A stretch of 64,000 nucleotides of DNA, from NCBI RefSeq assembly GCF_001305675.1, contig NZ_CP011853.1, positions 3,968,001-4,032,000 on the forward strand, written 5' to 3'. The notes under the pieces were generated by a model that saw only the letters and a program-made list of their open reading frames with translations, was not told the origin of the DNA and did not search any database. Shown piece after piece: positions 8,961-17,394 of the stretch. The translations under genes were made by a program, and so were the position numbers. The DNA comes from Gordonia phthalatica. GTDB lineage: Bacteria > Actinomycetota > Actinomycetes > Mycobacteriales > Mycobacteriaceae. Position 1 is the first letter of the stretch. Every line of letters starts with the position of its first letter.

Positions 8961-10163
8961 ATGTCGTCGTCCACGGTCGCACTCTCCCCGGTGACCACCG
9001 GCATCGTCCGCCCCGCCCCGTCGGCCCCGCTCAAACGGCCGTACCTGCACCACGTGGACCTGATCCGCACGACGACGTTCGCGCTCGTCATCTTCATGCA
9101 CGTGCTGACGTCGACCACCGCCGAGTTCTCCAGCATGGGGACCAACGCGACGGCGCTGCTGCTGCACTCGACGCGCAACATCTTCTTCGCACTCACCGGC
9201 TTCGTCCTGATGTACCAGTATCTGGACCGCCCGGACTTCCGCACGACGTCGTTCTGGCGGCGGCGGATGAAGCTGGTGATCCTTCCGTACCTGGTGTGGT
9301 CGTTCCTGTACTGGGTGGTCACGGTGATGTGGATGGGCGGGCGACTCGCCGACATCCCGACCAGCCTGAACGAGCTCGGCGACCGCATCATGTGGGGCAC
9401 CGCCGCCTACCACCTGTACTTCCTGCTCGTGATGCTGCAGGTCTACCTCCTGTTCCCGCTGCTGCGGAAGCTGATCCTGGCGACGCGCGGCCATCACGGG
9501 CTGGTGCTCGCCGTCAGCGTCGGCTTGCAGGTGACGGTGCTTAGCCTGATCTCCTACTGGGCCCCGCCCGCCGCGCTGCAGGAACTGTGGAACCACCTGT
9601 ACGCGACGGTGATCCCGTACCAGCTGCTGATCGTTCTCGGCGCGCTGGCCGCCGACCATCGCGACCGGGTGGGTCGCGCCCTCCGCGGCCACGGCGAGCT
9701 CATCGGTTGGCTGTTCCTCGGCACCGGCATGCTGGCGATCGGCGCTTACGTGCACCGGGTGCTGTTCAGTGGCGCCCCGATCAACGACCCCGGCAGCCCG
9801 TTCGAGTTGACGCTGCTGCCGTTCATCCTCGTCGCCGTCGTCTCCGTGTACGCGATGGCCCTGCACTGGTCCACCTATCACCTGGAGAGCACCCCGATCA
9901 TGGCCAAGGTGGTGTCGTACGCGTCCAACCGGTCGTTCGCGGTGTTCCTGGTGCACGTGATGGTGCTGACCGCCCTGCTGTACCCGAAGACCGCCGACGG
10001 GCAGAAGTGGATCGTCGCGGCGATCCCGCAGCCCTTCGGGACGCTGACCGTCTATCTGGTGACGGTGGCCGTCTCCCTAGCGGCCGTCGAGGTGTTCCGA
10101 CGCCTGCCCGGGTCCCTCTACCTGACGGGACGACCGCGACTTCCGTTGCGACCGATGATTTAG
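8961..10163 (+). CDS. Acyltransferase-3 family membrane protein
   Basis: 400-residue polytopic protein. After a 27-residue cytosolic tail comes the acyltransferase-3 start HHVDLIRTTTFALVIFMHVL with its membrane His, then about 10 helices and a basic loop (FWRRRMKLVILPYLVW). It lacks the SGNH domain of its upstream neighbour, so it resembles the transport/transfer half only. The ATG has GAGGTCTCG before it. It probably modifies a lipid or envelope glycan; the acceptor is unknown. The two neighbouring genes may act on the same glycan. Confidence 0.88.
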   Translation: MSSSTVALSPVTTGIVRPAPSAPLKRPYLHHVDLIRTTTFALVIFMHVLTSTTAEFSSMGTNATALLLHSTRNIFFALTGFVLMYQYLDRPDFRTTSFWRRRMKLVILPYLVWSFLYWVVTVMWMGGRLADIPTSLNELGDRIMWGTAAYHLYFLLVMLQVYLLFPLLRKLILATRGHHGLVLAVSVGLQVTVLSLISYWAPPAALQELWNHLYATVIPYQLLIVLGALAADHRDRVGRALRGHGELIGWLFLGTGMLAIGAYVHRVLFSGAPINDPGSPFELTLLPFILVAVVSVYAMALHWSTYHLESTPIMAKVVSYASNRSFAVFLVHVMVLTALLYPKTADGQKWIVAAIPQPFGTLTVYLVTVAVSLAAVEVFRRLPGSLYLTGRPRLPLRPMI

Positions 10164-10238
10164 AGCAGACTTCTCCGGTTAACATCGAGATGCCCGATAC
10201 CGCCTAGTCGGGTGCATCGCGATCCGAGAGGGACTCCC

Positions 10239-10466
10239 ATGACCGACACCTGGCTCACCAGCCTCATCACCGACACCCCGCAGGCCGGGTTCGAGCTCGC
10301 CATCACGCTCAGCCGCCGGGGCGTCAAGTACACCCAGCCCGACGGCGAGGTGCTGCACAAGCTGCGCCCCGAGTACTCCGAAGACGCAGACGCTCTCATC
10401 GCAGGCTCGCAGGTCGTGGCGACCAACTTCCAGACGGTCGCCGCCGCGAACAACTACTGGCGCTGA
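10239..10466 (+). CDS. Small conserved-looking hypothetical protein
   Basis: 75 codons with a good ribosome site (GAGAGGGA, 7 nt before the ATG). The product MTDTWLTSLITDTPQAGFEL... is acidic in the middle, ends NFQTVAAANNYWR, and has no signal or membrane segment. No family recognised. Its last 13 bases overlap the 3' end of the convergent gene. Coding is supported by the start signal and the strong G/C third positions. Confidence 0.65.
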   Translation: MTDTWLTSLITDTPQAGFELAITLSRRGVKYTQPDGEVLHKLRPEYSEDADALIAGSQVVATNFQTVAAANNYWR

Positions 10467-11194
10467 CCTCTCCCCGAGTCGGCCCGCGTGCCGCCGCCGA
10501 GACCACACATCACGGCGGCGGCACGCCCCTGCTCGTTCGCCGTCACCAGCACCACCTCGGAAAGCCCCTCCGCGCGCGCTTGAAGCAGCCCCTCGATCGG
10601 CGTCGCACCCGTCGCCGCGAGCGACACGCTCGCGAACCGACGCCCCGGCGCGAGCCGGATTCCGCCCGGCACCACCGCGACGATCGGGACGCCGTCGCCG
10701 ACCGTTGAGAGCACCTGCTCCACCGCGGTCCGTGGACCGTCGTCGGTCAGTTTCACATCGGCCGTCCGACGACCGCCGCCGCGCACCGGACCGGGTCTGG
10801 GAGTCGCGGGCATCGGCATGGTGCCGAGCACCAACGCACCGCCGTCGACGGTCAACAGCACGGCACCGCCCCACTGCGCCAGGATCGATGCGCCGACGGC
10901 GATCGACGACGGCACCCCGCAGCCGTCGTCGACCATGTCGAGCACCCGCAGGTCGGGCGCCCCGCCGAGACCCAATCGTCCGACCACGGCGGCCGCGGAC
11001 TCCCACGCGTCGCCGACATTGATGACGGCGGCGAGTCCGCGCGGATCCAGGCGGGCGTCGTCGAGCGCACGCCGGGCCGCGGTCAGGCGCGAATTCGGGT
11101 CGGTCGCGATGCCGGTGAGACGGACACGGACCGGCGACGTCGCGATGCGGGCCGCGCTCGCCCCTGCGTGCGCGGAACGCGGATGGTCAGGCAT
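10454..11194 (-). CDS. Thiolase-fold-like protein, probably non-catalytic, function unknown
   Basis: 246 residues. The segment ALDDARLDPRGLAAVINVGD, then LDMVDDGCGVPSSIAVGASI and AVLLTVDGG, follow the order of the N-terminal half of KAS III/thiolase enzymes (partner helix, Cys loop, beta strand). The protein is far shorter than a complete thiolase fold (>320 residues), and no C-terminal His/Asn motifs are visible. It may be a degenerate or truncated member; the assignment is tentative. It is convergent with a 75-codon gene. Confidence 0.55.
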   Translation of the reverse strand: MPDHPRSAHAGASAARIATSPVRVRLTGIATDPNSRLTAARRALDDARLDPRGLAAVINVGDAWESAAAVVGRLGLGGAPDLRVLDMVDDGCGVPSSIAVGASILAQWGGAVLLTVDGGALVLGTMPMPATPRPGPVRGGGRRTADVKLTDDGPRTAVEQVLSTVGDGVPIVAVVPGGIRLAPGRRFASVSLAATGATPIEGLLQARAEGLSEVVLVTANEQGRAAAVMCGLGGGTRADSGRGQRQ

Positions 11195-11249
11195 GTCCCC
11201 ACGCTACGTTCGCCGGCAGGCCTCATCCGCCGACCGAATGACGATCAGG

Positions 11250-11873
11250 TCAGCGACCCGCGCGCAGCGCGTCGAACACGGCGCGCGGTCGTGATGCGAG
11301 TGCCTCGCGCAGCTGATTGCGCACCAGGCTCAGGATCGAGCACTGATCGCACGGCGCGACGACGCCGACCACGTCGATGCCCCAAGCACGGCACAGCGTC
11401 ACCGCGCGGGCCACATGAAAGTTCTGGGTGACGATCGTCGCCGACTCGATGTCGTACAGGGTGCGCGCTCGGCGGCAGGTGGCATTGGTGTTGAGTCCCA
11501 GCCGGTCGTCTTCGATCGCATGCGCGGGGACCCCGCGCTGTTCCAGGTAGGCGCGCATCACGCGCACCTCGTTCCCGGCGTCGTCGCCGTCGTTGCCCGA
11601 CGCGAGGATCATGTCGACGCGGCCGACCCGATAGGCCGCGACGGCGACGTCCAGGCGGGCGCGCAGGTAGACGCCTACCTCGTCGTCGGACACCTTGGCG
11701 CCGAGCACGATCATCGTCCGCGGAGCGTCGTCCGGAATCCCGGCGGCGTCGACCACCCGCCCGCGCGCGGCCACCACCATCCACGTGGAGGTGACGGCGA
11801 CCATCACCTCGACCGCGATCACCGCGAGCAGGGCCGCCAGGCGCAGGTGAGAGGAGTTCCAGCGACGGGTCAC
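11250..11873 (-). CDS. YdcF/SanA-family (DUF218) membrane protein
   Basis: 207 residues. One N-terminal membrane helix (LAALLAVIAVEVMVAVTS) is followed by the DUF218 core: MIVLGAKV, the ILASGNDGDDAGNEVRVMR motif, LNTNATCRRA and TIVTQNFHVARAV. SanA of E. coli affects envelope permeability to vancomycin; the biochemical activity of the family is not settled. It is one gene on its own, ending 55 bp after the neighbouring same-strand start. Confidence 0.88.
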   Translation of the reverse strand: MTRRWNSSHLRLAALLAVIAVEVMVAVTSTWMVVAARGRVVDAAGIPDDAPRTMIVLGAKVSDDEVGVYLRARLDVAVAAYRVGRVDMILASGNDGDDAGNEVRVMRAYLEQRGVPAHAIEDDRLGLNTNATCRRARTLYDIESATIVTQNFHVARAVTLCRAWGIDVVGVVAPCDQCSILSLVRNQLREALASRPRAVFDALRAGR

Positions 11874-12018
11874 CGACCCAACCTAGTCGACCGCCGCACG
11901 CTGCCGTCACCCCGACGGGTTGTCGTCGATTCGATGCACACGCGTACACCGGTTATGCGGCGTGCCACAATTCTTCGCAAGCGAGACGCACGAGCTCGTC
12001 TGAGTGTTAGGGGAACCC

Positions 12019-13419
12019 TTGCAGTACATGCCGGTCACCGAATCCATGTTCCTCATCGCCGAGACCCGCGACCAACCGATGCATGTCGGCGGTCTGCAGC
12101 TGTTCATCCCCCGCGAAGGACAGACGCCCGAGGAGTTGGCCGACGACGTCTCGCAGCGTTTCCACGCGGCCACCGAGGTGTCTCCGATGTTCCGTCGACG
12201 TCCCGCGACCCCCGCCCAGGTGGCCGGGTACACGGCGTGGACCGAGGACGATGAGATCGACTTCGACTACCACATCCGGCAGATCATCCTTCCGCGTCCG
12301 GGCGAGGTGAAGGACTTGCTGCGGTATGTCTCACAGAACCACGGCGCCCTCCTCGACCGGCGCCGCCCGATGTGGGAGGCCCACATCATCGAGGGGCTGC
12401 AGGACGGTCGCGTGGCCCTCTACACCAAGGTCCACCACTCGGTGGTCGACGGCGTCACGGCCCTGCGCCTGTTGCAGCGCACCCTGTCGACCGATCCGGA
12501 CGACCGTTCGGCCACCGCCTTCTGGGACATGGAGTTGGTGCGCCGCCGCCGCAAGCGCAAGGCCGCCGAGAAGCCGGAGAAGAGTCTCCTGAGCACCATC
12601 ACCGACGCCGCGGGCTCCGTCGTCGACGCCGCGGGCCAGGTGGCCGGCATCGGCCCGGCGGCAGCGAAGATCGCCGCCGCGGGGCTGCTGGACAAGAACT
12701 ACGTCGCACCGCTGCAGATGGCACCGACCACCATGCTGAACCAGTCGATCGGCTCGGCACGACGGTTCGCCGCGCAGGACTGGCCGATCGAGCGGCTGCG
12801 GGCCGCGGGGCGCGCGCAGAAGATGACCGTCAACGACGTGATCGTCGCGATGTGCGCCGGCGCCCTGCGCTCCTACCTCGCCGAGCACGACGACCTCCCC
12901 GAGGAGTCGCTGATCGCCGCGATGCCGGTCTCGCTGCACGCCGACGGGGACGCCGACGGCAACGCCGTGACCCTGATCTCGGTCCGCATGGCCACCGATA
13001 TCGCCGATCCCGGCGAGCGCGTGGCGGCGATCAAGGCGTCCACCGCGAGCGCGAAGAAGGTGGTCCGCAAGCTGAAGCCGCTGCAGGCCCTGACCCTGGG
13101 CGCCGCGATGGGCTGGCCGCTGGCGTTCGCGACGGTCCCGGGTTTCGTGCAGTACAGCCCGCGCGGCTTCAACCTGATGATCTCCAACGTCCCCGGACCC
13201 GACGAGGACCTGTACTGGAACGGCGCCAAGCTCGACGGCTGCTACCCGGTGTCCATCCCGATGGAGGGACTGGCGATGAACATCACCGTCACCACCGTCG
13301 CGGGCAAGGCGGGATTCGGCATCATCGGCGCCCGCGCGCAGCTGCCCAGCCTGCAGAAGATCCTGACGCATCTGGAGACGGCGTTGACCGAGCTGGAGGC
13401 GTTGCCGCCCGCCGAGTAG
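12019..13419 (+). CDS. Wax ester synthase / diacylglycerol O-acyltransferase (WS/DGAT)
   Basis: Makes triacylglycerol or wax esters from acyl-CoA and diacylglycerol or fatty alcohol. It has the family hallmark HHSVVDG (VHHSVVDGVTALRLL), the N-terminal YMPVTESMFLIAETRDQPMH and the C-terminal NLMISNVPGP and LDGCYPVSIPMEG blocks. The product is about 466 residues, normal for the family. The TTG at 12019 (fMet-QYMPVTE) was chosen because it sits 5 nt after AGGGG and matches the usual M-x-Y-M start; GTG 12004 and ATG 12028 are in frame. A strong terminator follows. Confidence 0.94.
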   Translation: MQYMPVTESMFLIAETRDQPMHVGGLQLFIPREGQTPEELADDVSQRFHAATEVSPMFRRRPATPAQVAGYTAWTEDDEIDFDYHIRQIILPRPGEVKDLLRYVSQNHGALLDRRRPMWEAHIIEGLQDGRVALYTKVHHSVVDGVTALRLLQRTLSTDPDDRSATAFWDMELVRRRRKRKAAEKPEKSLLSTITDAAGSVVDAAGQVAGIGPAAAKIAAAGLLDKNYVAPLQMAPTTMLNQSIGSARRFAAQDWPIERLRAAGRAQKMTVNDVIVAMCAGALRSYLAEHDDLPEESLIAAMPVSLHADGDADGNAVTLISVRMATDIADPGERVAAIKASTASAKKVVRKLKPLQALTLGAAMGWPLAFATVPGFVQYSPRGFNLMISNVPGPDEDLYWNGAKLDGCYPVSIPMEGLAMNITVTTVAGKAGFGIIGARAQLPSLQKILTHLETALTELEALPPAE

Positions 13420-13449
13420 CGGCGCGTTCGAATACCCCACCGACGACGA

Positions 13450-13479
13450 CGCCCGCCCTCGCTGCTGCGAGGGCGGGCG
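13450..13479. terminator. Strong bidirectional hairpin terminator
   Basis: CGCCCGCCCTCG (13450-13461) and CGAGGGCGGGCG (13468-13479) form a perfect 12-bp stem with a 6-nt loop. It lies between the WS/DGAT gene and the convergent small ORF, so it can serve both. Confidence 0.85.
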
Positions 13480-13500
13480 TTGCGTCGTCGAAGGCTGCGG

Positions 13501-13590
13501 TCAGGTCATGCCGCTCGTCGCGAGTGCGACGCTCGCGCCGGTGGCGAAGTAGTCGGCCAGCGCTCGGCGGATGCGATTCCATGCGGTCAT
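13501..13590 (-). CDS. Small ORF, 29 residues, with a strong ribosome-binding site
   Basis: Starts MTAWNRIRRALADYFATGAS and ends VALATSGMT. The start is preceded by GAGGAGAACCG, a near-ideal site, in a stretch otherwise free of genes. The peptide is an amphipathic basic N-terminus followed by a small, mildly hydrophobic tail. No family is recognised. A hairpin terminator lies 22 bp past the stop. Translation is likely from the signals; function is unknown. Confidence 0.55.
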   Translation of the reverse strand: MTAWNRIRRALADYFATGASVALATSGMT

Positions 13591-13706
13591 CGGTTCTCCT
13601 CGGTGCGTGTGTCCCTACCACCCCAACGGTAAGACAGAGTGACTGCTGTCACATCGATTTGACGGAATCACCACTCCGACCGACTCGCCATCGACTGGAC
13701 CACCTT

Positions 13707-13722
13707 GTTACTCGCGAGTAAC
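13707..13722. promoter_or_regulatory. 16-bp perfect palindrome upstream of etfD
   Basis: GTTACTCGCGAGTAAC is fully self-complementary and lies about 180 bp before the etfD start, in the gene-free stretch 13591-13898. Its form suits a TetR-type dimer. Since EtfD serves fatty-acid beta-oxidation, a fatty-acid- or acyl-CoA-responsive repressor is a reasonable but unproven reader. The rest of the stretch shows nothing else I can assign. Confidence 0.55.
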
Positions 13723-13898
13723 ATGACCACGAACTGGAACCGCTGAGCGGATCGAACTCGCGAAGTTAGGCAATCCTTGGCAGCGCTGAGCAGGGTCGAA
13801 CCTTTACGGTTACCAGGAAATAGGTGACGGCGGAGTGCAGCGGTCCTGGTACTCGGCACGTCTTCGGTACGACCTGGAAAGAAAGGCCGGTACTTCCA

Positions 13899-16800
13899 GT
13901 GAATACGACCACCGTTGCGATCGGTACCATCGCCGCGCTGATCAGCCTCGTGTGTTGGGCGCTGTTCCTTCGCGGCGTCTTCACGATGATCCGATCCATC
14001 GCGCAGGGACAGAAGGTCGAGTCGAATCGATTCGCCTACCCGCTGAAACGCTTCGGCACCATGATGAAGGAGTTCGTCGCCCACACGCGCATGAACAAGT
14101 TCCGGACGGTGGGCTGGGCTCACTGGCTGGTCATGTTCGGCTTCCTGATCGGCGCGATCTTCTGGTTCGAGGCCTACGGCCAGATCTTCGATCCGGAGTT
14201 CCACTGGCCGATCATCGGTGCCTGGAACATCTACATCTTCGCCGACGAGGTCCTCGGCCTCGGCACCGTCATCGGCATCACGACGCTGATCATCCTGCGC
14301 CAGATCAACCACCCGCGCCTCCCGTCGCGTCTGTCCCGGTTCTCGGGATCGCGCTTCGACGCCGCGTACTTCGTCGAGGCCGTCGTGCTCGTCGAGGGTC
14401 TGGGCATGATCTTCGTGAAGACCTTCAAGATCGCCACCGACCTGGAGGATCCGCCGGTCTGGACGTCGTTCTTCACGCACTACTTCGCGCAGCTCTTCGA
14501 CGGCATCTCGATCTACTGGGTCACCGCTGCCGCCGTCATCAAGCTGATGAGCGGCATGATCTGGCTGGCCGTGGTCGGTGTGAACATCGACTGGGGCGTG
14601 GCCTGGCACCGCTTCGCCGCGTTCTTCAACATCTACTTCAAGCGTGAGTCCGACGGCGGCGTCGCCCTCGGTGCCGCGAAGCCGATGATGAGCCAGGGCA
14701 AGGTCCTGGACATGGAGACCGCCGACCCCGACGTCGACGCGTTCGGCGCGGGCAAGATCGAGGACTTCAGCTGGAAGGGCTGGCTGGACTTCACCACCTG
14801 CACCGAGTGCGGTCGCTGCCAGAGCCAGTGCCCCGCGTGGAACACCGGTAAGCCGCTGTCGCCGAAGCTGATGATGATGTCGCTGCGCGACCACGGTCAG
14901 GCCAAGGCGCCGTACCTGTTCGCGGGCGGCAAGAAGGACATGGAAGGCAACGAGATCGGCATCGTCGACAAGGACGGAAACGTCGACGAAGCCCGCCTGG
15001 CCAAGGTCCCCGAGGCCGCCCGCCTGGAGGCCGAGCGCAAGCTGGTCGGCGAGTCCGAAGGCACCACCGGCGCCGTGATCGACGCCGAAGCGCTCTGGAG
15101 CTGCACCATGTGCGGTGCCTGCGTGGAGCAGTGCCCCGTCGACATCGAGCACGTCGACCACTTCATCGACATGCGTCGCTACCAGGTACTGATCGAGTCG
15201 GACTTCCCGTCGGAGCTCGCGGGCATGTTCAAGAATCTCGAGAACAAGGGCAATCCGTGGGGTCAGAACTCCTCGCAGCGCACCGCCTGGATCGACGAGA
15301 TGGACATCAACATCCCGGTCTACGGCAAGGACGTCGACTCCTTCGAGGGCTACGAGTACCTCTTCTGGGTCGGTTGTGCCGGCGCCTACGAGGACCGCGC
15401 CAAGAAGACCACCAAGGCCGTCGCCGAGCTCCTCGACATCGCCGCCGTGGACTTCCTGGTCCTGGGCGAGGGCGAGACCTGTAACGGCGACCCCGCTCGT
15501 CGCGCGGGCAACGAGTTCCTGTTCCAGATGCTGGCGCAGCAGAACATCGAGACCTTCGACGGGCTCTTCGCGACCGCTCCCGAGCAGCGCAAGAAGATCG
15601 TCGTCACGTGTGCCCACTGCTTCAACGCCATCGGCAACGAGTACCGACAGGTCGGCGGCCAGTACGAGGTGGTCCACCACACGCAGTTGCTGAACCGCCT
15701 GGTCCGCCAGAAGCGTCTGGTTCCGGTCGCACCGCCCGCGGGCGAGCAGATCACGTACCACGATCCGTGCTACCTGGGCCGCCACAACAAGGTCTACGAC
15801 GCCCCGCGTGAGCTGATCGAGTCCTCGGGCTCCACGCTCACCGAGATGCCTCGCCACGGCGAGCGCTCCATGTGCTGTGGTGCCGGCGGCGCCCGCATGT
15901 GGATGGAGGAGCAGATCGGCAAGCGCATCAACGTCGACCGCGTCGACGAGGCGCTGAACACGCTGAACTCGCGCCCGACGAACCCGGACGGCAGCAAGCA
16001 GGTCCGCAAGATCGCCACCGGCTGCCCGTTCTGCCGCGTGATGCTGACCGACGGTGTCACCGCGCAGACCGCCAACACCGAGGACGAGGGGCAGGTCGAG
16101 GTCGTCGACGTCTCGCAGATCATGCTGGAGGGCGTGCTCCGCGGCCGCCAGCAGGTGGAGCGCGGCGGCAAGTTCCTGGGCCCGATCCAGTCGGAGCTCG
16201 CTCCGGCCCCGGAGCCCGAGCCCGTCAAGGCCGCACCGAAGCCCGCTGCTGCGGCAGCTCCGGCCGAGGCCAAGCCTGCTGTCGGACTGGCGCCGAAGGG
16301 CGGCGGCCTGAAGAAGCCGGGCGGGCTCAAGAAGCCCGGCGGCGCACCCAAGCCCGGTGGCGCAGCTCCCGCTGCTGCCGCTCCGGCGGAGACCGCGGCG
16401 GCCCCAGCCAAGGGCCTCGCCATGGGCGGCGGCCTCAAGAAGCCGGGCGGACTGAAGAAGCCCGGCGGCGCACCCAAGCCGGGTGTCGCAGCTCCCGCAG
16501 CCGCTGCTCCGGCCGAGGCTCCGGCGACCGCTCCCGCGACGTCCGAGGCCACGGCGACCGAGGCCACCGAGGGCAAGGCCAAAGGCTTCGGCATGGCCGG
16601 CGGCCTCAAGAAGCCGGGCGCCAAGAAGCCCGGCGCGCCCAAGCCCGCGGCAGCCGCTCCGGCGACTGAGGCTCCGGCCGCCGAGGCTCCGACGGCTGAC
16701 GCCGCTCCGACGGCGGGCACCGCCGCGGTGACCGAGGGAACCGAGGGCAAGGCCAAGGGCTTCGGCATGGCCGGCGGGATCAAGAAGCCCGGCGCCAAGA

Positions 16801-17222
16801 AGCCCGGCGCTCCCAAGCCGGCTGCTGCCGCTCCGGCCGCGGCGCCGGTCGAGGAGGCTCCGGCAGCTGCCGAGGCACCCGCTGCCGAGACTGCCACCGT
16901 TGCCGCGGTGACCGAGGGAACCGAGGGCAAGGCCAAGGGCTTCGGCATGGCCGGCGGCCTCAAGAAGCCGGGCGCCAAGAAGCCCGGCGCGCCCAAGCCC
17001 GCGGCTGCACCTGCTGCAGCGCCGGTCGAGGAGGCACCCGCCGCCGAGACTCCGGTGCAGGCTCCCGCCGAGGAGGCTCCCGCAGCAGCTGAGGCTCCGG
17101 CGACCGAGGCTGCCGCGCCGGCAGCACCGAGCGCCGACGGCCGCACCATCGCCGAGACGGGTGCGTCGAAGGCCAAGGGCTTCGGCCTCGCCGCAGGCAA
17201 GAAGCGCCCCGGCAAGAAGTAG
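13899..17222 (+). CDS. etfD: EtfD-like membrane Fe-S oxidoreductase with repetitive C-terminal tail
   Basis: Homolog of M. tuberculosis Rv0338c (EtfD), which passes electrons from acyl-CoA dehydrogenases via ETF to the quinone pool and is needed for fatty-acid oxidation. About 1107 residues. The N-terminal ~250 residues hold membrane helices. Two ferredoxin-type clusters start near residues 301 (CTECGRCQSQCP) and 402 (CTMCGACVEQCP). Two Cys-rich CCG domains follow (GETCNGDPARR, CAHCFNAIGNEY, HDPCYLGRHN, MCCGAGGARM). From about residue 767 on there is an Ala/Pro/Lys/Gly-rich tail with repeated GLKKPGAKKPGAPKP-type units. GTG 13899 (VNTTTVAIG) is chosen as start since the first helix follows at once. 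The aminotransferase neighbour matches M. tuberculosis order. Confidence 0.93.
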   Translation: MNTTTVAIGTIAALISLVCWALFLRGVFTMIRSIAQGQKVESNRFAYPLKRFGTMMKEFVAHTRMNKFRTVGWAHWLVMFGFLIGAIFWFEAYGQIFDPEFHWPIIGAWNIYIFADEVLGLGTVIGITTLIILRQINHPRLPSRLSRFSGSRFDAAYFVEAVVLVEGLGMIFVKTFKIATDLEDPPVWTSFFTHYFAQLFDGISIYWVTAAAVIKLMSGMIWLAVVGVNIDWGVAWHRFAAFFNIYFKRESDGGVALGAAKPMMSQGKVLDMETADPDVDAFGAGKIEDFSWKGWLDFTTCTECGRCQSQCPAWNTGKPLSPKLMMMSLRDHGQAKAPYLFAGGKKDMEGNEIGIVDKDGNVDEARLAKVPEAARLEAERKLVGESEGTTGAVIDAEALWSCTMCGACVEQCPVDIEHVDHFIDMRRYQVLIESDFPSELAGMFKNLENKGNPWGQNSSQRTAWIDEMDINIPVYGKDVDSFEGYEYLFWVGCAGAYEDRAKKTTKAVAELLDIAAVDFLVLGEGETCNGDPARRAGNEFLFQMLAQQNIETFDGLFATAPEQRKKIVVTCAHCFNAIGNEYRQVGGQYEVVHHTQLLNRLVRQKRLVPVAPPAGEQITYHDPCYLGRHNKVYDAPRELIESSGSTLTEMPRHGERSMCCGAGGARMWMEEQIGKRINVDRVDEALNTLNSRPTNPDGSKQVRKIATGCPFCRVMLTDGVTAQTANTEDEGQVEVVDVSQIMLEGVLRGRQQVERGGKFLGPIQSELAPAPEPEPVKAAPKPAAAAAPAEAKPAVGLAPKGGGLKKPGGLKKPGGAPKPGGAAPAAAAPAETAAAPAKGLAMGGGLKKPGGLKKPGGAPKPGVAAPAAAAPAEAPATAPATSEATATEATEGKAKGFGMAGGLKKPGAKKPGAPKPAAAAPATEAPAAEAPTADAAPTAGTAAVTEGTEGKAKGFGMAGGIKKPGAKKPGAPKPAAAAPAAAPVEEAPAAAEAPAAETATVAAVTEGTEGKAKGFGMAGGLKKPGAKKPGAPKPAAAPAAAPVEEAPAAETPVQAPAEEAPAAAEAPATEAAAPAAPSADGRTIAETGASKAKGFGLAAGKKRPGKK
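16285..17219 (+). repeat. In-frame repeats encoding the EtfD tail
   Basis: Five larger units and a short terminal one encode (K)GFGMAGGLKKPGAKKPGAPKP or variants, separated by Ala/Pro/Glu-rich spacers. The last three full units are spaced 174 and 180 nt apart, and two share near-identical DNA, including the lead-in encoding VTEGTEGKAKGFGMAGG. The tail alternates basic Lys-Pro-Gly blocks with acidic Ala-Pro-Glu spacers and is surely disordered. Unit count should vary among strains by slippage or recombination. Confidence 0.85.
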
Positions 17223-17235
17223 GCACGACACCAGG

Positions 17236-17264
17236 GCGCCCCGAGACCAATGGTCTCGGGGCGC
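17236..17264 (+). terminator. Hairpin terminator of etfD
   Basis: GCGCCCCGAGACC and GGTCTCGGGGCGC form a perfect 13-bp stem around AAT, 13 bp after the etfD stop, followed by TCGTCGTTT. Confidence 0.88.
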
Positions 17265-17274
17265 TCGTCGTTTG

Positions 17275-17393
17275 GCACCACCGGTCGTCGAGTCGCACCG
17301 GTTGTGGTTCCCGCACTCGGTCGCGACCGACTGCGGGAGACACGAGTGGTGCGATTGGGCTGGAAGTGGTGCGAGTCGACGGGATGTGGTGCG
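17275..17393. repeat. Palindromic repeat with 20-bp period, copy A
   Basis: Core: an imperfect 58-bp palindrome (17295-17352) centred on GGTCG|CGACC. It is flanked by GCACCA-type boxes at 17275 and 17295 on the left and inverted GTGGTGCG boxes at 17346, 17366 and 17386 on the right, exactly 20 bp apart. It fills the gap between the convergent etfD and exonuclease III genes. A second copy with the same geometry is at 24487-24585. Type (REP, MITE or protein-binding array) is unknown. Confidence 0.8.
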
Positions 17394-17394
17394 T

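Noticed and set aside
13668..17231. 1187-codon minus-strand open frame opposite etfD
   Set aside because: Shadow produced by GC-rich codons and the Ala/Pro/Lys repeats; low-complexity Leu/Gly/Arg product.
17275..17393. CRISPR-like array
   Set aside because: Only 8-bp boxes repeat with 20-bp spacing, inverted about a centre; no spacers of CRISPR length and no cas genes.
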